Notes under the pieces: model-generated
Told to the model about the DNA's origin: nothing
The model's database searches: none
The model's input: only the letters and a program-made list of their open reading frames with translations
Shown: in pieces, positions 16,479 to 25,521 of the stretch
How positions within the stretch are numbered: the stretch's first letter is position 1
How the letters are laid out: every line of letters starts with the position of its first letter
DNA from: JBCCMB01 sp039026555
Lineage (GTDB): Bacteria > Pseudomonadota > Alphaproteobacteria > Caulobacterales > Hyphomonadaceae
Assembly: GCA_039026555.1 (NCBI GenBank)
Contig: JBCCMB010000016.1
Span: forward strand, 1-34,552
Direction: 5' to 3'
Length of the DNA stretch: 34,552 bases
Program-made: the position numbers and the translations under genes

Positions 16479-19331
16479 ATGACAGATACGCTTGCGCCCA
16501 ATAAAACTTCGCCTGCGCCCGTCGCGGCTGCGCCCAAAACCGGCCGGCCGCGGCCCTGGCGGATTGGCGATATTGTCGATGGCCGGCAGCTTCGTGTGCA
16601 ATTGACCGCTGTCGCGCTGACCCATGGCGGGGATGAACGCGCGATGCGTCAGCGCGCCTTGGATCTGTTGCATTCGGCTTTGTTTCGGGGGCGCATGATC
16701 GCGCAAGAAAGGCTGGAGGCGGGCGCCGACGGGCTCAACACCGCCTATCTGCTCGGCGCGGTGATGGATGAGGTCCTATCCGCGCTCTATGACTTTACGA
16801 CCATCCACGTGTTTCGTGCGCGCAACCCAACCGAGGGCGAACGCATGGCGGTCTTTGCGGTTGGCGGCTATGGCCGGGGCGTGTTGGCGCCGTCCTCCGA
16901 CGTCGATCTTTTGTTTATTCGCTCGTACAAGCTCACGCCGTGGGCCGAAAGCGTCATCGAATACATGCTCTACGCCCTCTGGGATATGGGGCTTAAGGTC
17001 GGCCACTCGTTCCGAACGTTGGATGAATGCATCAAACTTGCCAAAACGGACCAAACCATCCGTACGGCGATATTGGACCGGCGCTTTTTGTTCGGCGACC
17101 AGGTTTTAGCCACGAGGCTGGACGCCCGTTTCGATGCGGACGTCGTCGCCGGCAAGGGCGCGGATTTCGTCGCCGACAAGCTCCGCGAACGAAATGCTCG
17201 CCATAATCGCGACGGAGATTCGCGCTATCGCGTTGAGCCGAACATTAAGGAGGGCAAGGGCGGGCTTCGAGATCTTCAAACGCTATTCTGGCTCGCAAAA
17301 TTCATTCATGGCGGTCGGACGTTGGAGGAGGTGTTGCGCAACGCTGCCTTCACTAAGGCCGACGCCAGCGCATTTCGGCGCGCCGCGCGCTTTTTGTGGA
17401 CGGTGCGCTGCCATCTTCATTATCTGACGGGGCGGTCGGAGGATCGGCTGACATTCGATCTGCAACCCGAAATGGCCGCCCGCATGGGGTATGTCGCGAA
17501 GGGCGGCTATAGCGGCGTTGAGCGCTTTATGAAGCGCTATTTCCTGGTGGCTAAGGATGTCGGCGCGCTCACGCGAATCCTGTGCGCCAAATTGGAGGCT
17601 GATGAGCAAAAAAAGCCGACAGGTTTGATGCGTTTCATGCCGCCGCCGGCGCCGAAACCGCTGAAGGCGAAGGGCTTTGTTCTAGACGGTGGACGATTGT
17701 CGATCGTTGGGCCTGAAATTTTCCAGTCCGATCCTAGAAATCTGCTTCGCCTGTTTAAACTGGCTGACGATGAAGGCGTTGATATCCACCCCGACGCGAT
17801 GTCTGCGGCGCGGCGGAATGTCTCCAAGCTGAAAGCGTCCTACCGCAAGGATGATGAGGCGCGCGCCTTGTTCTTGTCGGCGGCGACGTCAAAGCGTCAT
17901 CCCGGCGTTTCGCTAAAATTGATGAATGAGGCCGGGGTTCTGGGAAAATATCTGCCGGAGTTTGGGCGCATTGTCGCGCAGACCCAATTCAACATGTACC
18001 ACCATTTCACCGTGGACGAGCATACGCTCAAAGCGGTCGAGACGTTGAACGACATTGAGATTGGTGAGGCGAAGGATTTGCATCCTTTGTCGACGGAGCT
18101 GTTTCCCAAACTTGATCATCGCCGGGCGCTCTATCTCGCTATGCTGTTGCATGACACTGGCAAAGGGCAGGGGGATCAGCAGATTGAGGGCGCCAAAGCT
18201 GCGCGCGCTGCGTGTCGACGCCTCGGATTGCCTAAGGAGGAGGCGGAACTCGTCGCATGGCTGGTCGGCAATCATTTGGAGATGAGCGATACCGCGCAGA
18301 GACGGGATATCTCGGACCCCGCTACGATCGCGCAATTCGCCAAGCTTGTCGGGTCGGTGGAGCGCTTGCGGCTCCTGTTAATTTTAACGGTGGCGGATAT
18401 TCGCGCCGTCGGGCCTGGGGTTTGGAACGCGTGGAAAGGCCAATTGCTGCGCGATCTATATTTCGCAACTGAGGCGGCTCTACGCGGCGGCCGAGCGGAT
18501 GAGGAAAGCGTGCGCCGTCAATTGGCGCGCAGAGCTGAGGCCGCGCGCGCAGAGCTTAAAGCGTCGATCGGCGAACTGCCTAAAGCCTTGGAAGGGGTGG
18601 AGGACGCCTATTGGGTGACATTCGATCAGCCGACCTTGGCGTGGCACGCCGCCGCCCTTCGATCGGCCGATGCTGACGTCACGGCCGGCGCGCGCGTCGA
18701 CACGGTGCGTTCGTCAACTGAGATCATTGTATATGCGGAGGACCGGGCGGGGCTGTTCGCCAATTTGGCTGCGGTTCTAAAGTCTGCAGGCGCAAACGTG
18801 GTTGCGGCCCGCCTTTACTCAGGCGCTAAGGGCCACGTGTTGGATGTGTTCGATGTTCAGGATTCGAATGGCGGACCTTTAGGCGCGGAAGATACGCTTC
18901 GCCGACAAAAGCTGATCGATGAATTAGTGACGATCGCGGGCGGCGCGCCGGTCGCTCGGCCAAAAGCGCAGGCGGCGAGCCGTCGGCACGCCGCTTTTAT
19001 CGTCGAGCCCGTCGTGTCCATCGATCGAGCGGCGTCCTTAGAGCACACCGTTATTGAAGTTTCCGGTCGGGACCGTCCGGGTCTCATGTATGAGATCGCC
19101 GACGTATTAAACCAAGCGGGTCTTTCGATTGTGTCGGCGCATGTCGAAAGTTATGGCGCGCGGGTGCACGACGTTTTCTATATCGAAGTCATCGGCGGCG
19201 GCGCCCCGCCCAAAGACAAAGATTCGGAACTAATCGAATCGCTTGAAGCGGTGCTGAGAGATGGGGAGCCCGGCGCGCCGAAAACGCCGGCGCGCACGCT
19301 CAAACGCGCGCACGCGTCGCTTGATCGGTAG
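16479..19331 (+). CDS. glnD: [protein-PII] uridylyltransferase / uridylyl-removing enzyme
   Basis: GlnD senses glutamine and adds or removes UMP on PII proteins (GlnB/GlnK), setting nitrogen assimilation. The 950-residue product contains the nucleotidyltransferase motif G129-G-Y-G-R-G followed by S140-D141-V-D143, the uridylyl-removing HD domain (LLHDTGKG with H558-D559), and two C-terminal ACT domains near 745-795 and 855-905 (each with a DR-x-GL motif: EDRAGLF and RDRPGLMYEI) that bind glutamine. Length is typical of alphaproteobacterial GlnD. ATG 16479 lies 54 bases after mutS with an ACAGGAC stretch 9 nt upstream. murJ begins 5 bases after its stop, indicating co-transcription. Confidence 0.97.
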   Translation: MTDTLAPNKTSPAPVAAAPKTGRPRPWRIGDIVDGRQLRVQLTAVALTHGGDERAMRQRALDLLHSALFRGRMIAQERLEAGADGLNTAYLLGAVMDEVLSALYDFTTIHVFRARNPTEGERMAVFAVGGYGRGVLAPSSDVDLLFIRSYKLTPWAESVIEYMLYALWDMGLKVGHSFRTLDECIKLAKTDQTIRTAILDRRFLFGDQVLATRLDARFDADVVAGKGADFVADKLRERNARHNRDGDSRYRVEPNIKEGKGGLRDLQTLFWLAKFIHGGRTLEEVLRNAAFTKADASAFRRAARFLWTVRCHLHYLTGRSEDRLTFDLQPEMAARMGYVAKGGYSGVERFMKRYFLVAKDVGALTRILCAKLEADEQKKPTGLMRFMPPPAPKPLKAKGFVLDGGRLSIVGPEIFQSDPRNLLRLFKLADDEGVDIHPDAMSAARRNVSKLKASYRKDDEARALFLSAATSKRHPGVSLKLMNEAGVLGKYLPEFGRIVAQTQFNMYHHFTVDEHTLKAVETLNDIEIGEAKDLHPLSTELFPKLDHRRALYLAMLLHDTGKGQGDQQIEGAKAARAACRRLGLPKEEAELVAWLVGNHLEMSDTAQRRDISDPATIAQFAKLVGSVERLRLLLILTVADIRAVGPGVWNAWKGQLLRDLYFATEAALRGGRADEESVRRQLARRAEAARAELKASIGELPKALEGVEDAYWVTFDQPTLAWHAAALRSADADVTAGARVDTVRSSTEIIVYAEDRAGLFANLAAVLKSAGANVVAARLYSGAKGHVLDVFDVQDSNGGPLGAEDTLRRQKLIDELVTIAGGAPVARPKAQAASRRHAAFIVEPVVSIDRAASLEHTVIEVSGRDRPGLMYEIADVLNQAGLSIVSAHVESYGARVHDVFYIEVIGGGAPPKDKDSELIESLEAVLRDGEPGAPKTPARTLKRAHASLDR

Positions 19332-19336
19332 TTGAG

Positions 19337-20896
19337 ATGTCGCTGGCGCGGAATGTCCTGGTCCAATCAAGTTTAACAGGCGCCAGCCGCATTTTGGGCT
19401 TCTTGCGCGACGCGGTGCTGGCGGCGCGGATCGGGGCGGGCCCCGTGGGCGACGCCTGGATCACGGCGCTGCAATTCCCAAATCTGTTTCGCCGCATTCT
19501 CGCGGAAGGCGCGTTCGCCCAGGCCTTCGTCCCGGCCTACACTCGAACAAAAGAAGATGAAGGTGAAGCGACCGCCGCAGCTGTCGCATCAGAGACGTTG
19601 TCTGTCCTGTTCACCGCGACGATTATACTAAGTGTTGCAGCGCAATTGGCGATGCCCTGGATCATGTTGGTCCTGCAAAACGGCTATCGCGATATGCCGG
19701 AGATTTTCGAACTCTCAATCCTGCTAACCCGTATCACCATGCCCTATCTGGTTGGCATGGCGTTGTCCGCCCTATTTTCGGGCGTGCTGAACGCCGCCGG
19801 GAAATTCGCCCTAACGGCTGCGGCCCCGACATTGTTGAATATCTGCCTGCTCGCGGCGGTCATGTTTGTCGAAGAGCCCCGCGCCGCCGCGTTCGCCGCT
19901 TCTGTCGCCGTTGCGGTCGCGGGTTTTTTGCAGGCGGGCGTTTTGTTGATCGGCGTTCGGCGTCAGGGCGTCGATCTTCGACTGGCGTTGCCGCGCCTAA
20001 CGCCGCCGGTAAAGCGGGTTATCGCGATCGCCATACCTGGCGCTTTGGCCGCCAGCGCGACGCAGATCAACATTATGATCTCTCAATCATTGGCGTCTTG
20101 GGAGGTTGGGGCCAAGACCTGGCTGGCCATGGCGGATCGGCTCTATCAATTGCCGCTTGGCCTTGTAGGCGTCGCCGTCGGCGTTGCGATCCTACCGCGC
20201 TTGTCGAAAGCTGCGGCCGACACCGGCGAAACGGCGGACGGCGCGCGCGCCATGGATGAAGGCGTCGGCCTTGCGATGGCGCTTACTCTGCCGGCGGCGG
20301 TCGCTTTGATGGTCATTCCGTATTTCCTGGTAGATGTGCTCTTCACGCGAAACGCCTTCTTAGAAAGCGACGCCCGTATGACGGCGATCGCGTTGTTTCA
20401 CTTCGGTTGGGGCGTTCCCGCCTTCGTGCTTGTCAAGGTGCTGGCGCCGGCGTTTTTCGCGCGTCAGGACACGGTCCGACCCATGCGCTATGCGGTCGCC
20501 AGCGTGATACTCAACACCGTGTTCGGCGCGGCGGCGTTCTTGTGGCTGAGATCTCAAGGCGAGCCGGGTTTTCCTGGCCTTGCGGTCGCGACCAGCCTGG
20601 CCGCCTGGCTGAATGTGCTCTTATTAGCCGGCTCGCTCGCGCGGCGAGGGATTTACAGGCCAAGCGGCGCGGTCGCCGTCAGGCTTGTTCGTATCGCCCT
20701 CGCCACATTCGCCATGGCGGCGGTGTTGTGGGTCGGCAATGAGCGTCGAGATGAGATCGAGGCGCTTGTCTTCGGCTCCAAGGAATTGGCCCTGGCGCTA
20801 GTCATACCGGCGGCGGGCCTGGTTTATCTCGCCGCCGCTTTCTTGTTTCGCGCGGTGACCGCGTCTGATTTGCGCGCGGGGCTGCGGCGTAGCTGA
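19337..20896 (+). CDS. murJ: lipid II flippase MurJ (MviN)
   Basis: MurJ moves lipid II across the inner membrane for peptidoglycan synthesis. The 519-residue product is highly hydrophobic, with roughly 14 predicted membrane spans (MATE-like MOP fold). Family hallmarks are visible: the N-terminal SSLTGASRILGFLRDAVLA segment, GDAWITALQFPNLFRRI with the essential Arg region, AEGAFAQAFVPAY, and LPRLSK after the seventh span. The start ATG 19337 sits 5 bases after glnD. The mutS-glnD-murJ-trpS order is an established alphaproteobacterial arrangement. No odd features. Confidence 0.96.
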   Translation: MSLARNVLVQSSLTGASRILGFLRDAVLAARIGAGPVGDAWITALQFPNLFRRILAEGAFAQAFVPAYTRTKEDEGEATAAAVASETLSVLFTATIILSVAAQLAMPWIMLVLQNGYRDMPEIFELSILLTRITMPYLVGMALSALFSGVLNAAGKFALTAAAPTLLNICLLAAVMFVEEPRAAAFAASVAVAVAGFLQAGVLLIGVRRQGVDLRLALPRLTPPVKRVIAIAIPGALAASATQINIMISQSLASWEVGAKTWLAMADRLYQLPLGLVGVAVGVAILPRLSKAAADTGETADGARAMDEGVGLAMALTLPAAVALMVIPYFLVDVLFTRNAFLESDARMTAIALFHFGWGVPAFVLVKVLAPAFFARQDTVRPMRYAVASVILNTVFGAAAFLWLRSQGEPGFPGLAVATSLAAWLNVLLLAGSLARRGIYRPSGAVAVRLVRIALATFAMAAVLWVGNERRDEIEALVFGSKELALALVIPAAGLVYLAAAFLFRAVTASDLRAGLRRS

Positions 20897-20966
20897 ACTT
20901 GCCCATTTTATCAGCGCGGCTTAGACCCTCCATCCGCACCGCGATCTTAGTGATGGAATTGCCTGA

Positions 20967-22007
20967 ATGACCTCCCAAAATCATAATGACGCCGCTTATA
21001 GCGGTCCGGAACGGGTGTTTTCCGGCATTCAGCCGACGGGCGATCTGCATCTCGGCAATTATCTTGGCGCGCTGAAGAAATTTGTGCCGCTTCAAGACAA
21101 GTATGAGTGCGTTTTTTCCGTCGTCGATCTACACGCCATCACGCTGCCCCAGGATCCCGCTTTGTTAGCGGACCAAACGCGCGAAATCGCTGCGGCTTTC
21201 TTGGCGGCGGGCGTGGATCCGGACAAGGCGGTGGTGTTTCCGCAATCGGCCGTGCTGGCGCATTCAGAGCTGACCTGGATCTTCAATTGCGTCGCGCGCA
21301 TGGGCTGGTTGGAGCGTATGACCCAGTTCAAAGACAAGGCGGGCAAGGATAAGGAGCGCGCTTCGGTCGGCTTGTTCGATTACCCAGTTCTTCAAGCGGC
21401 GGACATCCTCGCCTACAAGGCGACGCATGTGCCGGTCGGCGAGGATCAAAAGCAGCACCTCGAATTGTCGCGCGATATTGCGGATCGCTTTAACCGCGAT
21501 TTCGACGCGCTGGGTTTTTTCCCTCTGCCGGAACCTTTGATCGAGGGTCCGGGCGCGCGGATTATGAGCTTGAAGGACGGCTCGAAGAAAATGTCAAAAT
21601 CCGATCCGTCGGATTTATCGCGCATCAATTTGATTGATGACGCGGACGCCGTGGCCAAGAAAATCAAGAAGGCGAAGACCGATCCGGAGCCCTTGCCGGA
21701 GACGGTTGAGAGGCTGCAACCGCGCCCTGAAGCGAAGAACCTTGTCGGCATCTACGCGGCGTTGGCCGACAAGTCCGATGAAGATGTTTTAGCGGAGTTT
21801 GGCGGCGAAGGCTTTGGCAAGTTCAAGCCCGCGCTCGCGGATTTAGCGATTGCCGCGCTTGGGCCGGTGACCGAAGAATTCCGTCGCCTCAAAGCGGATC
21901 CGGGCGAAGTCGACCGCGTCCTCAAGGCGGGTGCGGAGCGCGCGCGCGCGATTTCAGAGCCGATTATGGAAGAGGTCCGCGCCAAAGTCGGATTTTGGCG
22001 CAGCTGA
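20967..22007 (+). CDS. trpS: tryptophanyl-tRNA synthetase
   Basis: TrpRS charges tRNA-Trp with tryptophan in the cytoplasm. The 346-residue class I synthetase shows the opening FSGIQPTGDLHLGNYLGAL, in which H28-L-G-N31 is the HIGH equivalent, and the KMSKS loop exactly at residues 208-212 (SKKMSKSDPSD). Length and the C-terminal helical anticodon region (FKPALADLAIAAL...) are normal. It follows murJ after a 70-base gap with no clear terminator, so it may share that operon or have its own weak promoter. Confidence 0.97.
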   Translation: MTSQNHNDAAYSGPERVFSGIQPTGDLHLGNYLGALKKFVPLQDKYECVFSVVDLHAITLPQDPALLADQTREIAAAFLAAGVDPDKAVVFPQSAVLAHSELTWIFNCVARMGWLERMTQFKDKAGKDKERASVGLFDYPVLQAADILAYKATHVPVGEDQKQHLELSRDIADRFNRDFDALGFFPLPEPLIEGPGARIMSLKDGSKKMSKSDPSDLSRINLIDDADAVAKKIKKAKTDPEPLPETVERLQPRPEAKNLVGIYAALADKSDEDVLAEFGGEGFGKFKPALADLAIAALGPVTEEFRRLKADPGEVDRVLKAGAERARAISEPIMEEVRAKVGFWRS

Positions 22008-22080
22008 CGTCGTTTCGCCGCATGTTGAACCGCCCCGCGGCGCTCTATCTCCATCGCCAGATAAATAGGGAGTTCGCCTC

Positions 22081-22563
22081 ATGAAAGTGTCGTTTGCTGC
22101 AATCGCGTCGAGCATTGTCGTCGGCCTCGCCGCATGTTCGCCGTCGGAGGTGTCCAACGACGCCGGCGCTGGGGGCGTAGGTCTCGAAGGCTATGAAGTC
22201 GGCGATGCGCGCATTCGTCCCCCGCTGGGCGGGCGCGACGTCACGGGCGCGACATTTACAATCGTCTCCGCAGCGGATGATCAGTTAGTCGGCGCGCGTT
22301 CCGAGATCGCTGACGCGGTGGAAGTTCATATTCACGAGATGGACGACGGCGTGATGCGCATGCGCCGTGTGGAGGCGTTCGATTTGCCGGCGGGTCAGAC
22401 GATCAGCCGGAAGGATCGCGGTTTGCATCTCATGCTGTTCGGCGTGCCGGCTTTGGAAGACGGCGACATGGCCGAGATCGTCTTCGAGTTTGCATCCGGC
22501 GCCGAAAAATCGGTCACGTTCGATGTGGCGACGCCCGCCGAGGCGGGCGCTATGAAACATTAA
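22081..22563 (+). CDS. periplasmic copper chaperone, PCu(A)C family lipoprotein
   Basis: PCu(A)C proteins bind Cu(I) in the periplasm and help deliver it to the CuA site of cytochrome c oxidase. The full metal motif H-x10-M-x21-H-x-M is present with exact spacing: H83, M94, H116 and M118. The N-terminus is a lipoprotein signal (hydrophobic stretch ending in lipobox LAAC with C19), so it is probably membrane-anchored facing the periplasm. There is no Cox or Sco gene beside it, which is common for this family. ATG 22081 has a GGGAG site (22069-22073) about 7 nt upstream. The 160-residue length fits. It interrupts the trpS-usp order seen in relatives. Confidence 0.92.
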   Translation: MKVSFAAIASSIVVGLAACSPSEVSNDAGAGGVGLEGYEVGDARIRPPLGGRDVTGATFTIVSAADDQLVGARSEIADAVEVHIHEMDDGVMRMRRVEAFDLPAGQTISRKDRGLHLMLFGVPALEDGDMAEIVFEFASGAEKSVTFDVATPAEAGAMKH

Positions 22564-22572
22564 TGAAGCTTA

Positions 22573-22598
22573 AGCCGCTGGGCCTTGTCGTAGCGGCT
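22573..22598 (+). other. 7-bp inverted repeat downstream of the copper chaperone gene
   Basis: AGCCGCT (22573-22579) and AGCGGCT (22592-22598) form a perfect 7-bp stem with a 12-base loop, 10 bases after the stop codon. There is no run of T behind it, so an intrinsic terminator is doubtful. It may be a 3'-end stabilising hairpin or chance. Confidence 0.25.
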
Positions 22599-22651
22599 GG
22601 ATGCCGTCAGTTTAAAAGCGTCTGCTTCGCAATTTAGTTTGGTTTGTCCCC

Positions 22652-23680
22652 ATGCCCGTAGTCCCGTTTGTACGCGCACGTCGCGATGAAACGAACGACT
22701 TACCCGTCGTGGAGATTGAAACGCCCGTTCCGCTTGCGCCGCGAGCTGAACCGGAGCACGACGCAGGCGCGCCTGCGGAAACCGCCAAGCCCAAATTCGG
22801 CCTGCGCGGGAAAGTTGCGGCGATTATTGGCGCGCTAACGCTTCCGATTATCGCCTATTTCGGTGCGGCCGTTTATTCGCACGAGATTGGCGATGATCTG
22901 GAATTCCCGCAGGACACGCGCACATTGTGGACGGCGCCTTGGGCGGGCGTGTCGGCGATGTTGCTTGAGCGCGAATACGCGGATCATGGCTGGTCGCCGG
23001 GTGCGGCGAATTGGTCGCCGCGCGGGCGTCTAACAGCGATGCCGGCCTATCAATCCGCGCTGGTGGAGGCGTTGGCGGAACATACCGAGCTTACATCTAA
23101 ACAAGCGTCGATGAACGACGAGCCTGATCCTGATCTTGCAGCGGCCGCCCGCTTGTTGTCCGGCGCGCCTGGCAAAGATCAGTTGCGCGCGGCCCGCGAA
23201 GCTTTTGTGAGCTTTGACGGCCGCGCGCGACGGCGCACCGCTCAGACCATTATTTTACCGTCGCAATTGGCCGAGCGTCTGGACCTGGCGGCGCGTTGGT
23301 CGGCTCTTTCGGCTGACGAGCTTGTGGACATGTCCCACGCCGCATCGGGGACGCCGTTCGACGGCGACGCCACAGAGGCCGTCTATCGCGCAAAAGCCCG
23401 GGCCTACGCCGCGCATCGACTGATCTCTGCGGTTGACCACCCTTATGAGAGCGATGCGCATGAGGCGCGGGCGCGCGCATTGTCCGCTTTGGCGGCCGCC
23501 AGCGAGTTTTCGCCCCTCTTCGTGATCAACGGCGCCGCTGACGGCTGGCCAGCGGGCAGTCATACGGCGGCGATGGCGGGTTTGATTGCCGATGCGCAGC
23601 GTGAATTGGCGCGTTATAGCGCTGGCGTCAGACGCATCGACGCGACGTCCGCTGACCAATCCCTCGAGGCGTCGCTTTAA
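22652..23680 (+). CDS. DUF2333-like inner-membrane-anchored protein
   Basis: A 342-residue protein with a disordered, Pro/Glu-rich cytoplasmic N-terminus (1-50), one membrane span at about 55-77 (KVAAIIGALTLPIIAYFGAAV) and a periplasmic helical domain. The pattern GWSPGAANWSP...MPAYQSALVEAL...DPDLAAAARLL (about 112-170) resembles the DUF2333 family, whose members carry a similar 'GW.PND ... N.P..Q..V..AL ... D.DL' layout. That match is from memory and needs a profile search. No catalytic residues are evident and function is unknown. ATG 22652 has no clear Shine-Dalgarno. It sits between the copper chaperone and the universal stress gene, which follows after a 64-base gap. Confidence 0.72.
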   Translation: MPVVPFVRARRDETNDLPVVEIETPVPLAPRAEPEHDAGAPAETAKPKFGLRGKVAAIIGALTLPIIAYFGAAVYSHEIGDDLEFPQDTRTLWTAPWAGVSAMLLEREYADHGWSPGAANWSPRGRLTAMPAYQSALVEALAEHTELTSKQASMNDEPDPDLAAAARLLSGAPGKDQLRAAREAFVSFDGRARRRTAQTIILPSQLAERLDLAARWSALSADELVDMSHAASGTPFDGDATEAVYRAKARAYAAHRLISAVDHPYESDAHEARARALSALAAASEFSPLFVINGAADGWPAGSHTAAMAGLIADAQRELARYSAGVRRIDATSADQSLEASL

Positions 23681-23744
23681 TTGCGCGTTGCCGACCAAAT
23701 TCGCAAAGCTTGACCCGACCGCCGGCTTCGCGCCTGATAACCAG

Positions 23745-24224
23745 ATGTCTGTCGATCGCAAATTTCTCGTTGTGTCCGACGAAAGCGATGAGTGCGCCTC
23801 GGCCGCGCGCTTCGCCGGGATGCGCGCGAAAGTCGTAGGCGCCGGGCTGGTGATCTTACGTGTGGCGCGAGGATCGGGGTTTGGCCATTGGCGGGGTTTG
23901 GACGAAGAGATGGGCCGCGAAGCGCGTGAAGCGGCGATGATTGAAGCCCGCCGTCTGGCGGAGGACGTGGAAGCGTATTGCGGCCAATCCTCTGAAATCG
24001 TGATCAAGGATGGCGACGCGCTGGACGCTATCCGCGGGCTGACGGCGTCCGATCCGACAATTAAGGTTTTGGTGCTTGGATCGGGTACAGGCCGCAAGGG
24101 CCCCGGGCCGTTGGTGACGCGGCTTGGACGAGGCAAGCCTTTAGCGGACCGACCGCTGGCCGTGACGGTGGTGCCTGGTCAATTAAACGATGAGGAATTG
24201 GCCGAAATGGGCGGTATGACCTGA
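23745..24224 (+). CDS. universal stress protein (UspA family)
   Basis: A 159-residue protein with the Usp alpha/beta fold: N-terminal strand RKFLVVSDESDECASAARFAG, helix pairs, a central strand-helix unit and C-terminal segment KVLVLGSGTGRKGPGPLV with the nucleotide-loop-like glycines, ending in a LAVTVVPG strand. ATG 23745 gives the conserved start; the frame is open further upstream but that part overlaps the preceding gene. In relatives this Usp sits between trpS and the Nfu gene, as here. The role is inferred to be stress resilience; no specific ligand can be read. Confidence 0.88.
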   Translation: MSVDRKFLVVSDESDECASAARFAGMRAKVVGAGLVILRVARGSGFGHWRGLDEEMGREAREAAMIEARRLAEDVEAYCGQSSEIVIKDGDALDAIRGLTASDPTIKVLVLGSGTGRKGPGPLVTRLGRGKPLADRPLAVTVVPGQLNDEELAEMGGMT

Positions 24225-24296
24225 CAAAGCCTTGTCCGCAGGGCGTATCGGGGCCATCTGAGCGCTAACGACAGCATCGGTAAGAATGAGTGCGAT

Positions 24297-24866
24297 ATGT
24301 TCATCCAAACGGAAGCGACGCCCAATCCTGAAACATTGAAGTTTTTGCCAGGCCGCGAAGTGTCGCCGGGTACGCCGTACGAGTTTGCGACGGAAGCGGA
24401 AGCCGACGCGTCGCCCTTAGCGCGATCTCTGTTTCAGCTAACGGGCGTCAAAACGGTGTTTTTGGGCGCAGATTTTATCGCGATCACCAAAACTGATCCA
24501 ATGGATTGGGCGATTTTGAAGCCGCAGGCCTTGGCCGCGATTATGGATCATTTCGTCTCCGGCCTGCCGGTGCTGGACACGGGACTATCCGTCGATCAAT
24601 CCGACGATGACGTCTATGAGGGCGAAACCGCAGAGATTGTCGCGGAAATCAAGGAATTGATCGAAACGCGCGTGCGGCCTGCGGTGGCGCAGGATGGCGG
24701 CGATATCGTGTTTAAACGCTTTGACGCCGACACGGGCGTTGTCAGCCTGCATATGCGCGGCGCGTGCGCAGGATGTCCCTCATCGACGATGACGCTGAAA
24801 TCGGGCATTGAGAACATGCTGCGCCATTATGTGCCGGAAGTGACGGCGGTCGAAGCGGCGATCTAA
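24297..24866 (+). CDS. NifU-family Fe-S cluster carrier (Nfu type)
   Basis: An Nfu-type scaffold that transfers assembled Fe-S clusters to client proteins. The 189-residue protein has the N-terminal Nfu_N domain (MFIQTEATPNPETLKFLPG) and the C-terminal NifU domain (about 110-185) with the cluster-binding C157-x2-C160 pair (GACAGCPSSTMTLK). This is the typical alphaproteobacterial/mitochondrial NFU1-like architecture, not the A-type-fused NfuA of gammaproteobacteria. The start at ATG 24297 lacks a strong ribosome site. It is placed after usp, as in related genomes. Potential local clients include SdhB and MiaB (inference). Confidence 0.94.
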   Translation: MFIQTEATPNPETLKFLPGREVSPGTPYEFATEAEADASPLARSLFQLTGVKTVFLGADFIAITKTDPMDWAILKPQALAAIMDHFVSGLPVLDTGLSVDQSDDDVYEGETAEIVAEIKELIETRVRPAVAQDGGDIVFKRFDADTGVVSLHMRGACAGCPSSTMTLKSGIENMLRHYVPEVTAVEAAI

Positions 24867-24893
24867 ATTCTATCGATTGGACAGGGGAAACTT

Positions 24894-25496
24894 ATGACTG
24901 ACATGCTCGCGGATGGCGCGCTGGACACGCTGTTTCGCACGGCGCGCTCGCAAAATGGCTGGAAAGACGAGGCGGTTCCCGAAACGCTGATGCGCGCCGT
25001 TTACGATCTTCACAACTGGGGTCCGACGAGCGCGAATTGTTCGCCGGCGCGCTACGTATTTATTTCGACAGCCGAAGGCAAAGAACGCTTAAAACCGCTG
25101 CTAGCGCCCGGTAATGTGGATAAGACGATGGCGGCGCCCTGGACCGTGATCGTGGCGTACGACATGAAGTTTGCTGACAAGCTCACCGAGCTTTTTCCGA
25201 TGAACCCGGACGTCAAGAATTGGTTTGCTGCGCCTGAAATGGCGTTTGACACGGCGTTTCGGAATGGCACCTTGCAAGGCGGGTATTTGATGATGGCCGC
25301 ACGGGCGTTGGGCCTGGATTGCGGACCGATGAGCGGCTTCAACAAAGACGGCGTGGACAAAGAATTCTTCGGCGACGATGAGGTTATGTCCAGTTGGAAG
25401 TCGAATTGGCTGTGCAATATAGGCCATGGCGATGAGGCTGCGATCTTCCCGCGTCTACCTCGTTTGTCGTTTGAGGACGCTGTTCGTTTGGCCTAA
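24894..25496 (+). CDS. RutE/HadB-type nitroreductase family protein, putative malonic semialdehyde reductase
   Basis: A 200-residue FMN-dependent oxidoreductase of the RutE branch of the nitroreductase superfamily. The segments LHNWGPTSANCSPARYVF (about 43-60), APGNVDKTMAAPWTVIVAYD and FRNGTLQGGYLMMAARALGLDCGPMSGF match the RutE subfamily, whose E. coli member reduces malonic semialdehyde to 3-hydroxypropionate in pyrimidine breakdown. No other rut gene is nearby, so that role is not supported by context; a general aldehyde, quinone or nitro reductase is possible. ATG 24894 is preceded by AGGGG (24882-24886). It is 27 bases after the Nfu gene. Confidence 0.85.
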   Translation: MTDMLADGALDTLFRTARSQNGWKDEAVPETLMRAVYDLHNWGPTSANCSPARYVFISTAEGKERLKPLLAPGNVDKTMAAPWTVIVAYDMKFADKLTELFPMNPDVKNWFAAPEMAFDTAFRNGTLQGGYLMMAARALGLDCGPMSGFNKDGVDKEFFGDDEVMSSWKSNWLCNIGHGDEAAIFPRLPRLSFEDAVRLA

Positions 25497-25521
25497 AGCG
25501 GCGGCGTGATAGACCCGCTGC

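Noticed and set aside
22573..22598. Intrinsic terminator after the copper chaperone gene
   Set aside because: The stem has a 12-base loop and no downstream T-run; it is kept only as a weak hairpin.
23255..24136. Minus-strand open frame of 293 codons
   Set aside because: Shadow of the DUF2333-like and usp genes; Ser/Arg/Ala-rich with no domain.
24894..25496. Part of a rut pyrimidine-degradation operon
   Set aside because: Only the RutE-like reductase is present; no rutA, B, C, D, F or G gene is nearby.
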